Origin: Saccharopolyspora shandongensis
Lineage (GTDB): Bacteria; Actinomycetota; Actinomycetes; Mycobacteriales; Pseudonocardiaceae
Direction of reading: 5' to 3'
Assembly (NCBI RefSeq): GCF_900106995.1
Contig: NZ_FNOK01000005.1
Location: forward strand, 124,001 to 188,000
Length of the DNA stretch: 64,000 bases
How positions within the stretch are numbered: position 1 is the first letter of the stretch; the number at the start of each line of letters is the position of its first letter. The notes under the pieces are model-generated. The model ran no database searches. It worked only from the letters and a program-made list of their open reading frames with translations, and was not told the origin of the DNA. A program made the position numbers and the translations under genes. Of this stretch, positions 52,569 through 64,000 are shown one piece after another.

Positions 52569-53978
52569 GTGACCACCGAGAACCTGATTCTGATCATCGT
52601 CGCCGTCGTGGTGGTGCTGGCGATCGCCGTGGTCGCCGGCGTCGTGCTGAACCGCCGACGGCGGATCAGCCTGAGCGAACGGGACGAGACCGAGGGCCAG
52701 GCCGAGTCCGTCAAGGGCGGCGGGTACCGCGCCGACGGCGGGATCAGCCTGTCCAGCGGCGGCACCACCACGGCGGCCCCGCCGGAGCATCCGGCGGGCG
52801 AGCGCACCGAGGTGGAGGGCCAGCCCGGCGTCGGCGACGACGCGGCGGTACCCCGCGACACCGAGCGACGCGGCATCGTGGACGTGCCCCTGCCGGACGG
52901 CGGCACGGTGACCGAGGAGCCGCCGGTCAAGGAGCCGCCGACCGAAGCGCCGGTCGAAGCGCCGGTCGAGGTTCCGGAGCAGGAGCGCGCCGAACCGGTG
53001 CCGGAGCCGGCGCCCGCGGTGCCGGAGGAGATCGAGGAGATCGAGCCGACCTCGGGCCGGCTGGAGCGGCTGCGCGGCCGGCTCTCCCGCTCCCGGTCGA
53101 CGTTCGGCCAGGGCCTGCTGGGCCTGCTCGGCGCGGGCGACCTGGACGAGGACTCCTGGGAGGAGATCGAGGACACCCTCCTGCTGGCCGACCTGGGCGC
53201 GGCGACCACCACGGAGATCACCGAGCGGCTGCGCACCGAGATCGCCACGCGCGGCGTCCGCACCCCGGACGAGGCGCGCGCGCTGCTGCGCGAGGTGCTG
53301 GTGGACGCCCTCGGCCCGGACATGGAGCGCGCGGTGCGCGCGCTGCCGCACGGCAACCCGGCCGACGGCGGCAAGCCGGCCGTGGTGCTGGTCGTCGGCG
53401 TCAACGGCACCGGCAAGACCACGACCACCGGCAAGCTGGCGCGGGTGCTCGTCGCGGACGGCCGGACGGTCCTGCTCGGCGCGGCCGACACCTTCCGCGC
53501 CGCGGCCGTCGAGCAGCTCGCCACCTGGGGCCACCGGGTGGGCGCCGAGGTGGTGCGCGGCAAGGAGGGCGCCGACCCGGCGAGCGTGGCGTTCGAGGCG
53601 GTCAGCCGCGGCAGCGACACGGCCGTGGACGCGGTGCTGGTCGACACGGCCGGCCGCCTGCACACCAAGACCGGCCTGATGGACGAGCTGGGCAAGGTCA
53701 AGCGCGTCGTGGAGAAGAAGGCCCAGGTCGACGAGGTCCTGCTGGTGCTGGACGCGACGACGGGCCAGAACGGCATGACCCAGGCGCGGGTGTTCTCCGA
53801 CGTGGTGGACGTGACGGGCATCGTGCTCACCAAGCTCGACGGCACGGCCAAGGGCGGCATCGTCTTCCAGGTCCAGCGGGAACTGGGTGTCCCGGTGAAG
53901 CTGGTGGGCCTCGGCGAAGGCCCGGACGACCTGGCCCCCTTCGAGCCGGGAGCCTTCGTGGACGCCCTCCTCGGCTGA
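52569..53978 (+). CDS. ftsY: Signal recognition particle receptor FtsY
   Basis: SRP receptor GTPase that brings ribosome-nascent chains to the Sec translocon. The 469-residue protein has an N-terminal membrane helix (ILIIVAVVVVLAIAVVAGVV), an acidic Pro/Glu-rich linker (to about 165), and the NG domain. G motifs are GVNGTGKTTTTGKLA, DTFRAAAVEQL, DTAGRLHTKTGLM, TKLDGTAKGG and GLGEGPDDLAPF. GTG 52569 follows GGAGG. A real N-terminal membrane anchor is usual in actinobacteria, unlike E. coli. Its partner Ffh is encoded at 61137-62681. Confidence 0.97.
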   Translation: MTTENLILIIVAVVVVLAIAVVAGVVLNRRRRISLSERDETEGQAESVKGGGYRADGGISLSSGGTTTAAPPEHPAGERTEVEGQPGVGDDAAVPRDTERRGIVDVPLPDGGTVTEEPPVKEPPTEAPVEAPVEVPEQERAEPVPEPAPAVPEEIEEIEPTSGRLERLRGRLSRSRSTFGQGLLGLLGAGDLDEDSWEEIEDTLLLADLGAATTTEITERLRTEIATRGVRTPDEARALLREVLVDALGPDMERAVRALPHGNPADGGKPAVVLVVGVNGTGKTTTTGKLARVLVADGRTVLLGAADTFRAAAVEQLATWGHRVGAEVVRGKEGADPASVAFEAVSRGSDTAVDAVLVDTAGRLHTKTGLMDELGKVKRVVEKKAQVDEVLLVLDATTGQNGMTQARVFSDVVDVTGIVLTKLDGTAKGGIVFQVQRELGVPVKLVGLGEGPDDLAPFEPGAFVDALLG

Positions 53979-53991
53979 GAAGTCCCGAGAG

Positions 53992-54027
53992 CAGCCCTCG
54001 CGCCAAAGCGCGGGGGCTGTTCGTTTT
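53992..54027 (+). terminator. Intrinsic terminator after ftsY
   Basis: A 12-bp stem with one T-G pair, CAGCCCTCGCGC (53992-54003) with GCGCGGGGGCTG (54008-54019), followed by TTCGTTTTT. One of few terminators here with a real T-tract. Confidence 0.88.
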
Positions 54028-54054
54028 TCCGAAACCGGTCCGTCCCGGGAAAAT

Positions 54055-54065
54055 TTGTCTGACGA
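54055..54065 (+). promoter_or_regulatory. FadR/GntR-type operator half-palindrome
   Basis: TTGTCTGACGA fits the TnGTnnnACnA pattern bound by FadR-subfamily GntR regulators. It lies 38 bases before the start of the GntR gene, in the promoter region of the gntR-transporter operon, suggesting autoregulation. Confidence 0.5.
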
Positions 54066-54102
54066 CTGATGTCTGGCCTATGGTTCACCCGGAGGTGTTG
54101 GC

Positions 54103-54788
54103 ATGCGGGTTGTGGGGCACCGGTCCTCGGTGGACGAGGTCATCGCCGCGCTCAACGAGCAGCTCTCCGCCGGGGCCTGGGCTCCCGGCGAGCGGATTCC
54201 GACCGAGCTGGAGCTGGTCGCCGAGCTGGGCGTCAGCCGGACCGTCGTCCGGGAGGCCGTGCGCGCGCTCGTGCACCTCGAGCGGCTGGAATCCCGGCAG
54301 GGCGCCGGGACGTTCGTCGTGTCCACCGCCGATCCGGCGCCGATGCTGCGGCAGCTGCGGCTCGCCGAGGTCCGGGACGTCTTCGAGGTGCAGCTCGCCT
54401 ACGACGTGCAGGCCGCCCGGTTGGCCGCGATGCGTCGCGACGACGCCGACATCCAGCGGCTGTGCGAGCTGCTCGACCTCCGCGACCGCGCGGACTCGCC
54501 CGAGACCTTCGCCGCCGCCGACGTCGACTTCCACGTCGCGGTTGTGGCGGCGGCGCGCAACCCGGTGCTCTCGGAGATGTACCGCTACCTCAGCGAACGC
54601 CTCCAGGAGAGCCTGGAAACGGTCCGCGCCGACGCCGCGTTGTCCGAAGGCGGACCGGTCACGCACCGGGCGCTGCTGGACGCCATCGTCGACGGCGACC
54701 CGGAGGCCGCCGCGGCGGCTGCGCATGCCGTGATCGAGCCGAGCCTGACGTCCCTCGGGGGCGTTCTCGAGGAGAGAGGAAACGCGCA

Positions 54789-54792
<4 letters not shown>
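54103..54792 (+). CDS. GntR-family regulator, FadR subfamily
   Basis: A 229-residue repressor: N-terminal winged helix-turn-helix (GERIPTELELVAELGVSRTV then VREAVRALVHLERLESRQGA) and an all-helical FCD ligand domain (about 90-220) with the metal-binding-type residues Asp/His in DVDFHVAVV and His in PVTHRALLDAI. Its stop overlaps the transporter start by four bases, so it most likely controls the efflux/uptake of its own ligand. Confidence 0.9.
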
Positions 54793-57807
<3,015 letters not shown>

Positions 57808-57826
57808 CCCGCTTCCCGACCGAGCA

Positions 57827-57864
57827 GGAGGGCGCCGCCGATCGTTCGATCGGCGGCGCCCTCC
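57827..57864 (+). terminator. Strong terminator after glnB
   Basis: A perfect 18-bp stem, GGAGGGCGCCGCCGATCG (57827-57844) with CGATCGGCGGCGCCCTCC (57847-57864), loop TT, 19 bases after the stop. Confidence 0.9.
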
Positions 57865-57879
57865 GCGTTCTGCCGCCTC

Positions 57880-58270
57880 CACCTGAGTGGATTTCGCCGG
57901 ATCTCTCGGTGGCGAGTGCGTAACACTACGCAGCCGTACTCAGGGAGCTTCACGGTCTCGCCGGGCCCGCTCGGACGGCAGACTCCTAAGTGCGACGCGG
58001 CAACAAGGGGGAACCGGAGGGGGCCCCGCCTGTACTGGGGGTCGGGCGGGAAACACCGGGCTTCGCGTTCGCGACGGGGGAGCCGCGTGGGTGGCCGAAG
58101 GGACACGGTCGCCCACGCGGATCGGGTGCGATATCTCGTGGCGCCCCAGGGGGATGGTGAGGAAGGCGGTTCGTTCGGGGGGGAGCGAGCCGCCTTCCGC
58201 TCTTGTGTTCGGTGGCGTTGCGCACTCGGGCCATCCGCCAAGATCGATCACGCGTAACCTGGACGCCGTC
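57880..58270. other. Unexplained structured intergenic region before a kinase gene
   Basis: About 390 bases with no supportable gene but marked structure: hairpin CCGCGTGGG/CCCACGCGG (58083-58091, 58112-58120) extended inside by GGCCG/CGGTC; hairpin 58161-58176 with 58183-58198 (16 bp, two G-T pairs, loop of six G); TCGCGTTCGCGA near 58069; and purine-rich runs (GGGGGAACC near 58010). It may be a 5' leader with a cis-regulatory RNA, or a small RNA. I could not match it to a known class by eye. Confidence 0.45.
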
Positions 58271-58855
58271 GTGGACATATCGGACGTACTCCCCTCGGCC
58301 ACCAGCCCGCCGCCGACGGTGCGCATCGGGCGGCGTTCGCTCGTCGTCCTGGCCGGCCTGCCGGGCGCGGGCAAGAGCACGGTGCTCGGAAAGCTCCGCG
58401 GTGGCGCGGACATCTCGACGCTGGACTCCGACCAGGTCCGCACCGTCCTGCGCAAGGTCCTGCCGAGCAGCCTGCCCTACCGCTACTACCGCCCGCTGGT
58501 GCACCTGGTGCACCGCAGCCGCATCGCCTGGCGGTGCGCGCGCACGCCTGGGCCGGTCGTCGCGCACGAGCCCGCGACCCGCGCCACCACCCGCGCGTTG
58601 CTGCTGACCTTCGCCTGGCTCACCGGGCGGCAGCGGGTGCTGGTGTGGCTGCACGTGGACCCGCGCGAGGCGCTGGCCGGGCAGCGGGCGCGCGGGCGGC
58701 TGATCAGGCCTGGATCGTTCCTCCGGCACGTGCACCGCGCCGACCGGATGCACCAGCAGCTGCGCGACGGCGCGACGCCGCGGGGCTGGCACCGGGTGCA
58801 CCTGTTCACCCGGAACCAGGTCGCCGACGGCCTCCGGCTGGACGTCGGGGCGTGA
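58271..58855 (+). CDS. P-loop kinase-like ATP-binding protein
   Basis: A 194-residue protein of the AAA_33/zeta-like P-loop kinase group: [18 protein letters not shown], then TLDSDQVRTVLRKVLPSSLP and VWLHVDPREALAGQRARGR with a basic C-terminal half (RPGSFLRHVHRADRMHQQLR). The substrate is unknown. GTG 58271 is the start, with no clear ribosome site; the frame stays open far upstream. Downstream of a long structured region. Similar proteins are annotated simply as ATP-binding proteins. Confidence 0.78.
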   Translation: MDISDVLPSATSPPPTVRIGRRSLVVLAGLPGAGKSTVLGKLRGGADISTLDSDQVRTVLRKVLPSSLPYRYYRPLVHLVHRSRIAWRCARTPGPVVAHEPATRATTRALLLTFAWLTGRQRVLVWLHVDPREALAGQRARGRLIRPGSFLRHVHRADRMHQQLRDGATPRGWHRVHLFTRNQVADGLRLDVGA

Positions 58856-59159
58856 CTTGCGTCCCGTTGTGCCGGGCCACCGCCCCACGCCCCGATGGCG
58901 ATCGCTAGGGTGGATGTTCGGCGCAACGGCAGGATGCCGCGGCGCCAGGCTGAGAATGATCGAGCTGCGGGTGACTGGCAACAGGGTGTGCGTCCAGCTG
59001 AGCGCGCGGTTCGAAATGCGCAAGCGGCGCCCCGCGGCGATCTAGGGCTTCCGAGCCGACGCCTCGCCGATCACCCCGGACCCCGGGCGGGTAGTTGCAG
59101 GGCCGTTTCCGCAGACCATCAGCCCCCTGCCGAGTCCACCGAGGAGATCCGCTTCCAGC
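58856..59159 (+). other. Probable promoter and long 5' leader of deaD
   Basis: About 300 bases with no supportable gene. TAGGGT at 58906-58911 is a good actinobacterial -10 candidate and would give a leader of roughly 240 bases before the helicase ATG. Long leaders are usual for cold-responsive deaD genes, but no specific element was recognised. GAGGAGA lies ~12 bases before the ATG. Confidence 0.4.
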
Positions 59160-60905
59160 ATGTCGACATTCGACGAACTTGACCTTGACCCGCGCGTCCG
59201 CCAGACCCTCACCGAGATCGGCTACGAGACCCCGTCGCCGATCCAGGAGAAGACCATCCCGCTGCTGCTGGAGGGTCGCGACGTGCTGGGCCTGGCCCAG
59301 ACCGGCACCGGCAAGACCGCCGCGTTCGCGCTGCCGATCCTGTCCCGCCTCGACCTCGACGCCACCGGCCCGCAGGCCCTGGTGCTCGCGCCCACCCGCG
59401 AGCTGGCGATCCAGGTCTCCGAGGCGTTCCAGCGCTACGCCGCGCACATCCCCGGCTTCCACGTGCTGCCGATCTACGGCGGCACCAGCTACGGCCCGCA
59501 GCTCGCCGGCCTGCGCCGCGGCGCGCACGTCATCGTCGGCACCCCCGGCCGGTTGATCGACCACCTGGAGAAGGGCTCGCTCGACCTGACCGGGCTCAAG
59601 AACCTGGTGCTCGACGAGGCCGACGAGATGCTGCGGATGGGCTTCATCGAGGACGTGGAGAAGATCCTGCAGTCCGTGCCGGCCAGCCGGCAGGTGGCGC
59701 TGTTCTCCGCGACCATGCCCGGCGCGATCCGCAAGATCAGCCAGAACTACCTCAACGAGCCGGTCGAGATCTCGGTCAAGACCAAGACCAGCACCGCGAC
59801 CAACATCAACCAGCGGCACGTCCCGGTGCGCGCGGCGAGCAAGCTGGACGCGCTGACCCGGATCCTCGAGGTCGAGTCGTTCGACGCGATGATCGTGTTC
59901 GTCCGCACCAAGCAGCTCACCGAGGAACTCGCCGAGAAGCTGCAGGCCCGCGGCTTCAGCGCGGCGGCGATCAACGGCGACATCGCGCAGGCGCAGCGCG
60001 AGCGCACCATCGGTCACCTCCGGGACGGCAAGATCGACATCCTGGTGGCCACCGACGTCGCCGCGCGCGGCCTCGACGTCGAGCGCATCTCGCACGTGCT
60101 CAACTACGACATCCCGCACGACACCGAGTCCTACGTGCACCGCGTCGGCCGCACCGGCCGGGCCGGGCGCAGCGGGGAGGCGATCCTGTTCGTCTCGCCG
60201 CGCGAGCGGCACATGCTGCGGTCCATCGAGCGGGCCACCCGGCAGCAGATCCCGCAGATGGAGCTGCCCACCATCGACGCGGTCAACGACCGTCGGCTGG
60301 CCAAGTTCGCGCAGAGCATCACCGACACCCTCGCCAAGGGCGGCCTGGAGGTCTTCCAGGACCTGGTGGCGGAGTACGAGCGGACCCACGACGTGCCGGC
60401 CGCGGAGATCGCCGCGGCGCTGGCAGCCATGGCGCAGGGCGACCGGCCGCTGCTGCTGGACCCGGAGCCCGTCGAGCCGCCGGCCCGCCGCGACGGCCCG
60501 TCGTTCCACCCGGGCAACTCGGACACCGAGACCTACCGGGTCGAGGTCGGCCGCCGCAACCGGGTCACCCCGCGGGCCCTGGTCGGGGCGCTGGCCAACG
60601 AGGGCGGCCTGCCCAGCAAGCACATCGGGCACATCGACATCCGCAACGAGCACACCCTGATCGAACTGCCTGCCGACCTGCCGGAGGAGCTGCTCAGCAA
60701 GCTGCGCAACACCCAGGTGGCCGGGCGGGGCCTGCGGATCAGCCGCGCCGACGGCGAGTTCATCAACCGCCGCCCGCGCCGCCCCGGCCGGGACGGTGCC
60801 CGGGACCGCGACCGCGACAAGCCGCGCCCGCACCGCAAGGGCCAGCGCTCGCCGCAGTCCCGCGCGACGGGCGGCAAGCGCCGCGAGGACTACTCGCACA
60901 GCTGA
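59160..60905 (+). CDS. deaD: DEAD-box ATP-dependent RNA helicase, DeaD/CsdA-like
   Basis: A 581-residue RNA helicase for ribosome assembly and mRNA turnover, often cold-induced. Q motif (GYETPSPIQ), motif I AQTGTGKTAAF, PTRELAIQV, DEAD in VLDEADEMLRMGF, SAT, and VATDVAARGLDVERI with HRVGRTGRAGR are all intact. After the core a DbpA-type RNA-binding domain (YRVEVGRRNRVTPRALVGAL then NEGGLPSKHIGHIDI) is followed by a basic Arg-rich tail, as in DeaD. Confidence 0.95.
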   Translation: MSTFDELDLDPRVRQTLTEIGYETPSPIQEKTIPLLLEGRDVLGLAQTGTGKTAAFALPILSRLDLDATGPQALVLAPTRELAIQVSEAFQRYAAHIPGFHVLPIYGGTSYGPQLAGLRRGAHVIVGTPGRLIDHLEKGSLDLTGLKNLVLDEADEMLRMGFIEDVEKILQSVPASRQVALFSATMPGAIRKISQNYLNEPVEISVKTKTSTATNINQRHVPVRAASKLDALTRILEVESFDAMIVFVRTKQLTEELAEKLQARGFSAAAINGDIAQAQRERTIGHLRDGKIDILVATDVAARGLDVERISHVLNYDIPHDTESYVHRVGRTGRAGRSGEAILFVSPRERHMLRSIERATRQQIPQMELPTIDAVNDRRLAKFAQSITDTLAKGGLEVFQDLVAEYERTHDVPAAEIAAALAAMAQGDRPLLLDPEPVEPPARRDGPSFHPGNSDTETYRVEVGRRNRVTPRALVGALANEGGLPSKHIGHIDIRNEHTLIELPADLPEELLSKLRNTQVAGRGLRISRADGEFINRRPRRPGRDGARDRDRDKPRPHRKGQRSPQSRATGGKRREDYSHS

Positions 60906-60911
60906 GCGGAC

Positions 60912-60943
60912 GGCCGGCCGATTTCCAGGTAAATCGGCCGGCC
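60912..60943 (+). terminator. Terminator after deaD
   Basis: A perfect 13-bp stem, GGCCGGCCGATTT (60912-60924) with AAATCGGCCGGCC (60931-60943), loop CCAGGT, seven bases after the stop codon. Confidence 0.85.
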
Positions 60944-61136
60944 CCACCGGGTGACGGCGCCGCCGGGTTCGCGGCCCTCGATCACGCTGGGGTCACGCTC
61001 CTGGCGGCAGGTGACCCGGTGGCCACGTCATTTCTCGTGAAATTGCGCTTCCTAGCCCACGCCGGGCCGGTGACCCGGCCGGTTACCCTCGCATAGGTAC
61101 CCAGGTACATCCCTCGACTCTGGAGCCCGTGAACCC

Positions 61137-62681
61137 GTGTTCGACACTCTCTCCGACCGGCTCACCTCGGTCCTGACGAACCTGCGCGGCAAGGGGCGGC
61201 TGTCCGACGCGGACATCGACGCCACCGCGCGGGAGATCCGCATCGCCCTGCTCGAAGCCGACGTGGCGCTTCCCGTGGTGCGCAACTTCATCACGGGTGT
61301 CAAGGAGCGCGCCAAGGGTGCCGAGGTCTCGCAGGCGCTGAACCCGGCGCAGCAGGTCATCAAGATCGTCAACGAGGAGCTCGTCACCATCCTCGGCGGC
61401 GAGACCCGGCGGCTGGAGTTCGCGAAGACGCCGCCGACCGTGATCATGCTGGCGGGTCTGCAGGGTTCCGGTAAGACGACGCTGGCAGGCAAGCTCGCCA
61501 AGTGGCTCGCCGGGCAGGGCCACACGCCGCTGCTGGTGGCCTGCGACCTGCAGCGCCCGAACGCGGTGAACCAGCTGCAGGTGGTCGGGGAGCGCGCCGG
61601 GGTGCCGGTGTACGCGCCGGAGCCCGGCAACGGCGTCGGCGACCCGGTCGAGGTGTCCCGCCGCAGCATCGACGAGGCCCGCCGGGCGCAGCACGACATC
61701 GTCATCGTCGACACCGCCGGCCGGCTGGGCATCGACGAAGAGATGATGAAGCAGGCCGCCGACATCCGGGACGCGATCACCCCGGACGAGACCCTGTTCG
61801 TGCTGGACGCGATGATCGGCCAGGACGCGGTGAACACCGCGCAGGCCTTCCGCGACGGCGTCGGGTTCTCCGGCGTGGTGCTGACCAAGCTCGACGGCGA
61901 CGCCCGCGGTGGTGCCGCGCTGTCGGTCCGCGAGGTCACCGGCCAGCCGATCATGTTCGCCTCCAGCGGCGAGAAGCTGGAGGACTTCGACGTCTTCCAC
62001 CCGGACCGGATGGCCAACCGGATCCTGGGCATGGGCGACCTGCTCACCCTCATCGAGCAGGCCGAGCAGGCATTCGACCAGGAGCAGGCCGAGCAGGCCG
62101 CGCAGAAGCTCGGCACCGGCCAGCTGACGCTGGAGGACTTCCTGGAGCAGATGCAGGCGGTCCGCCGGATGGGCCCGCTGCAGAACCTGCTGGGCATGCT
62201 GCCGGGCGCGGGCCAGATGAAGGAGCAGCTGGCCAACTTCGACGAGAAGAGCCTGGACCGCATTCAGGCGATCATCCGCGGTATGACGCCCGCCGAGCGG
62301 GCCGACCCGAAGATCATCAACGCGTCCCGCCGCCAGCGCATCGCGCGCGGTTCCGGCGTCGCCATCAGCGAGATCAACGACCTGGTCAACCGGTTCTTCG
62401 AAGCCCGCAAGATGATGCAGCAGATGGCGGGCGGCTTCGGCTTCGGCGGTGGCGGGGGCAGCAAGAACCGCAAGGGCAAGAAGGGGAAGAAGGGCAAGAA
62501 GGGGCGCGGCCCGACGCAGCCCAAGGGCATGCGCGGCCTGCCCGGTGGTTTCCCCGGCCTGCCGCCGGGCGGCATGGGCATGCCGGGCGCGGGCCCGGAC
62601 CTGTCCAAGCTGGAGGGCGGCATGAACGACCTGCCCGCCGGTTTCGACCCGTCGAAGCTGAACTTCGGCAAGAAGAAGTGA
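61137..62681 (+). CDS. ffh: Signal recognition particle protein Ffh
   Basis: The SRP54 GTPase, which binds signal sequences and 4.5S RNA and docks with FtsY (52569-53978). The 514-residue protein has the N domain, G domain with GLQGSGKTTLAGKL, CDLQRPNAVNQL, DTAGRLGIDEEMM, TKLDGDARGGAAL and GEKLEDFDVF, and the M domain (about 325-430) with RRQRIARGSG. The C-terminal tail is Lys/Gly- then Gly/Met/Pro-rich. GTG 61137 gives the usual MFDTLSDRL start. The downstream gene overlaps by four bases. Confidence 0.97.
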   Translation: MFDTLSDRLTSVLTNLRGKGRLSDADIDATAREIRIALLEADVALPVVRNFITGVKERAKGAEVSQALNPAQQVIKIVNEELVTILGGETRRLEFAKTPPTVIMLAGLQGSGKTTLAGKLAKWLAGQGHTPLLVACDLQRPNAVNQLQVVGERAGVPVYAPEPGNGVGDPVEVSRRSIDEARRAQHDIVIVDTAGRLGIDEEMMKQAADIRDAITPDETLFVLDAMIGQDAVNTAQAFRDGVGFSGVVLTKLDGDARGGAALSVREVTGQPIMFASSGEKLEDFDVFHPDRMANRILGMGDLLTLIEQAEQAFDQEQAEQAAQKLGTGQLTLEDFLEQMQAVRRMGPLQNLLGMLPGAGQMKEQLANFDEKSLDRIQAIIRGMTPAERADPKIINASRRQRIARGSGVAISEINDLVNRFFEARKMMQQMAGGFGFGGGGGSKNRKGKKGKKGKKGRGPTQPKGMRGLPGGFPGLPPGGMGMPGAGPDLSKLEGGMNDLPAGFDPSKLNFGKKK

Positions 62682-63751
62682 CCGCCCTGCACCTGCGCGC
62701 CGTCGTACTTCCAGACGGCGCGCAGCGGCAGCTGTGGGTGCAGGACGGCCGGATCAGCCTGGACCCGGTGCCCGGCGCCGAGACGGTGTTCGACGGCGGC
62801 TTCGTGCTGCCGGGCCTGGTCGACGCGCACTGCCACGTCGGCATCGGCCCCGAGGGGCCGGTGGAGCTCGACGAGGCGGTGGCGCAGGCGGAGGCCGACC
62901 GCGACGCCGGCACGCTGCTCATCCGCGACTGTGGCGCGCCGGTCGACACCCGGTCGCTGCAGGAACGCGAGGACCTGCCCAGGATCATCCGGGCCGGGAA
63001 GCACCTGGCGCGGCCCAAGCGCTACATCCCGTATCTGGCCGATCAGCTGGATCACGAGGAGCAGCTGCCCGCCGCGGTCGCCGAGCAGGTCGCGTACGGC
63101 GACGGGTGGATCAAGCTCGTCGGCGACTGGATCGACCGGTCGGTGGGCGACCTCGCGCCGCTGTGGAGCGACGAGGTGCTGGCCGAGGCGATCGCGACGG
63201 CGCACCGGCTGGGCGCGCGGGTCACCGCGCACGTGTTCGGCGAGGACGCGCTGCCCGGCCTGATCAACGCCGGGATCGACTGCATCGAGCACGGCACCGG
63301 GCTCACCGACGACACGATCGAGCTGATGGCCCGCAACGGCACGGCGCTCGTTCCGACGCTGATCAACATCGAGAACTTCCCGTCGTTCGCGTCGGCCGCG
63401 ACCAAGTACCCGGCCTACGCGGCGCACATGACCGACCTCTACGAGCGGGCCGACCGGACGGTCGCGAAGGCGATCGAGGCGGGCATCCCGGTGTACGCGG
63501 GAACCGACGCCGGCGGCGGCATCGAGCACGGCCTGCTGGCCGACGAGGTGCGCGCGCTGCACCGGGTCGGGATGTCCACCGAGCAGGCGCTCGGCGCGGC
63601 GTCGTGGGCCGCGCGCGAGTGGCTGGGCTGGTCCGGGCTGCAGCACGGTGCCGCGGCCGACTTGGTCTGCTACGACGCGGACCCGCGCAAGGACCTGTCG
63701 GTCCTGGACCACCCGACGCGGATCGTCCTGCGCGGCAACGTCGTCGGCTGA
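62678..63751 (+). CDS. Amidohydrolase family protein
   Basis: A 357-residue metal-dependent hydrolase. The metal ligands are visible: LPGLVDAHCHVGI, Lys in GDGWIKLVGDW, RVTAHVFG, IDCIEHGTGL and Asp in YAGTDAGGGIEHG. The C-terminal beta-sandwich includes AADLVCYDADPRKDLSVL. Such enzymes hydrolyse cyclic amides, imides or prolidase-type substrates; the substrate cannot be told. GTG 62678 overlaps the ffh stop (GTGA), a linkage seen in other actinobacteria. Confidence 0.9.
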   Translation: MTALHLRAVVLPDGAQRQLWVQDGRISLDPVPGAETVFDGGFVLPGLVDAHCHVGIGPEGPVELDEAVAQAEADRDAGTLLIRDCGAPVDTRSLQEREDLPRIIRAGKHLARPKRYIPYLADQLDHEEQLPAAVAEQVAYGDGWIKLVGDWIDRSVGDLAPLWSDEVLAEAIATAHRLGARVTAHVFGEDALPGLINAGIDCIEHGTGLTDDTIELMARNGTALVPTLINIENFPSFASAATKYPAYAAHMTDLYERADRTVAKAIEAGIPVYAGTDAGGGIEHGLLADEVRALHRVGMSTEQALGAASWAAREWLGWSGLQHGAAADLVCYDADPRKDLSVLDHPTRIVLRGNVVG

Positions 63752-63860
63752 CTCCCGCCGCAGCTACCCGATGTGATCTTCCTCGCGCCAACCGCAGGTC
63801 GTGGAGGCGGTGCCGCTCCTGGTGGATGCTTAGGGTGAGCCCGGCAGAGGGGAGCGCAGC

Positions 63861-64000
63861 GTGGGCGAACAGCCCGAGCAGGAGCCGCGGGAGTTCCCGA
63901 AGAACCTCGGGGAACCGATGCGCCCGGTGGAGGACACCACCGACGCCGAGCTGCACCCCCGCTTCTGGGAGGCGCAGCGAGCCGCGGCGCGCCGCGGCTC
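63861..64000 (+). CDS. Start of a gene cut by the window end, unknown
   Basis: GTG 63861 is preceded by AGGGGAG (about 7 bases) and opens a frame that runs through the end of the window (46 codons visible). The protein starts acidic and Pro-rich (GEQPEQEPREFPKNLGEPMR) and continues with LHPRFWEAQRAAARRG. It is too short to assign a function. Codon use is typical of the host. Confidence 0.65.
   Translation, partial: MGEQPEQEPREFPKNLGEPMRPVEDTTDAELHPRFWEAQRAAARRG

Noticed and set aside
57990..58140. Possible c-di-AMP (ydaO-type) riboswitch, suggested by GGGGGAACC
   Set aside because: Other conserved ydaO segments could not be found around it. Kept only as an unexplained structured region; an Infernal scan would decide.
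58161..58198. Possible 6C RNA (C-rich hairpin loops) on the minus strand
   Set aside because: Only one loop is a run of six C; the neighbouring hairpin loop is not C-rich, and the class needs two such loops. The G-T pairs also favour the plus strand.

Overview
The window is high-GC actinobacterial chromosome, most likely from the Pseudonocardiaceae (Saccharopolyspora-like). The evidence is the very high third-codon GC, frequent GTG starts and 4-base stop/start overlaps, a SepIVA-type division protein, ESX (type VII) secretion-associated families (EspG, DUF3558 lipoprotein, WXG-like proteins), XRE-DUF5753/DUF397 pairs, and the order rsmD-coaD-...-sepIVA-DUF177-rpmF-rnc-mutM ... acyP-smc ... 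ftsY ... amtB-glnB ... ffh. No tRNA, rRNA, CRISPR array, prophage or intact insertion sequence was found.

Layout. 251-3628 is pyruvate carboxylase. 3682-4380 is a VapBC toxin-antitoxin pair with its operator. 4430-7579 (minus) is a secreted peptidase-like hydrolase with a NarL-type two-component system. 7640-9694 (minus) is a HelD-like helicase. 9892-15107 holds core genes: rsmD, coaD, a secreted RNase Sa homologue, sepIVA, DUF177, rpmF, rnc and mutM. 15207-16270 is a divergent SRPBCC/CGNR pair. 16731-22455 has two membrane glycosyltransferases followed by an OmpR-type two-component system. 22810-24645 (minus) is asparagine synthetase. 24998-32952 is the potassium-scavenging cluster kdpFABC + kdpDE, preceded by an extra 27-residue membrane ORF. 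33014-40808 is a type VII-associated accessory region: a minus-strand cluster with a probable T7SS-secreted effector, an XRE-DUF5753/DUF397 pair, and a plus-strand cluster of small helical protein, DUF3558 lipoprotein, WXG protein and EspG. 40890-44116 is accessory: a kinase, a secreted six-cysteine protein, and an HTH/NBR1-Ig membrane protein cluster. 44262-48503 is acyP and smc. 49747-52445 (minus) is anmK with a sodium/solute symporter (muropeptide recycling). 52569-53978 is ftsY. 54103-56009 is a GntR regulator with a CynX-type exporter. 56132-57807 is amtB-glnB. 58271-60905 is a P-loop kinase and deaD. 61137-63751 is ffh and an amidohydrolase, followed by a gene cut by the window end.

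The most unusual signal is non-coding. Two ~258-bp copies of one element (22495-22753 and 41532-41788) have near-identical single-stranded parts and compensatory changes in at least two long stems, so a fold rather than a protein is conserved. A second family of short inverted repeats with the arm CCGTGCGTACTT occurs three times in intergenic sites. A third palindrome type centred on TTTCGCGCGAAA also recurs. Other items of interest are the type VII effector module at 33014-35888, the kdp micro-ORF, a DUF397 protein with a triplicated half-domain, an RNase Sa homologue with a relocated cysteine, a 21-bp-spaced direct-repeat operator at 15630-15666, and a structured unexplained intergenic region at 57880-58270.
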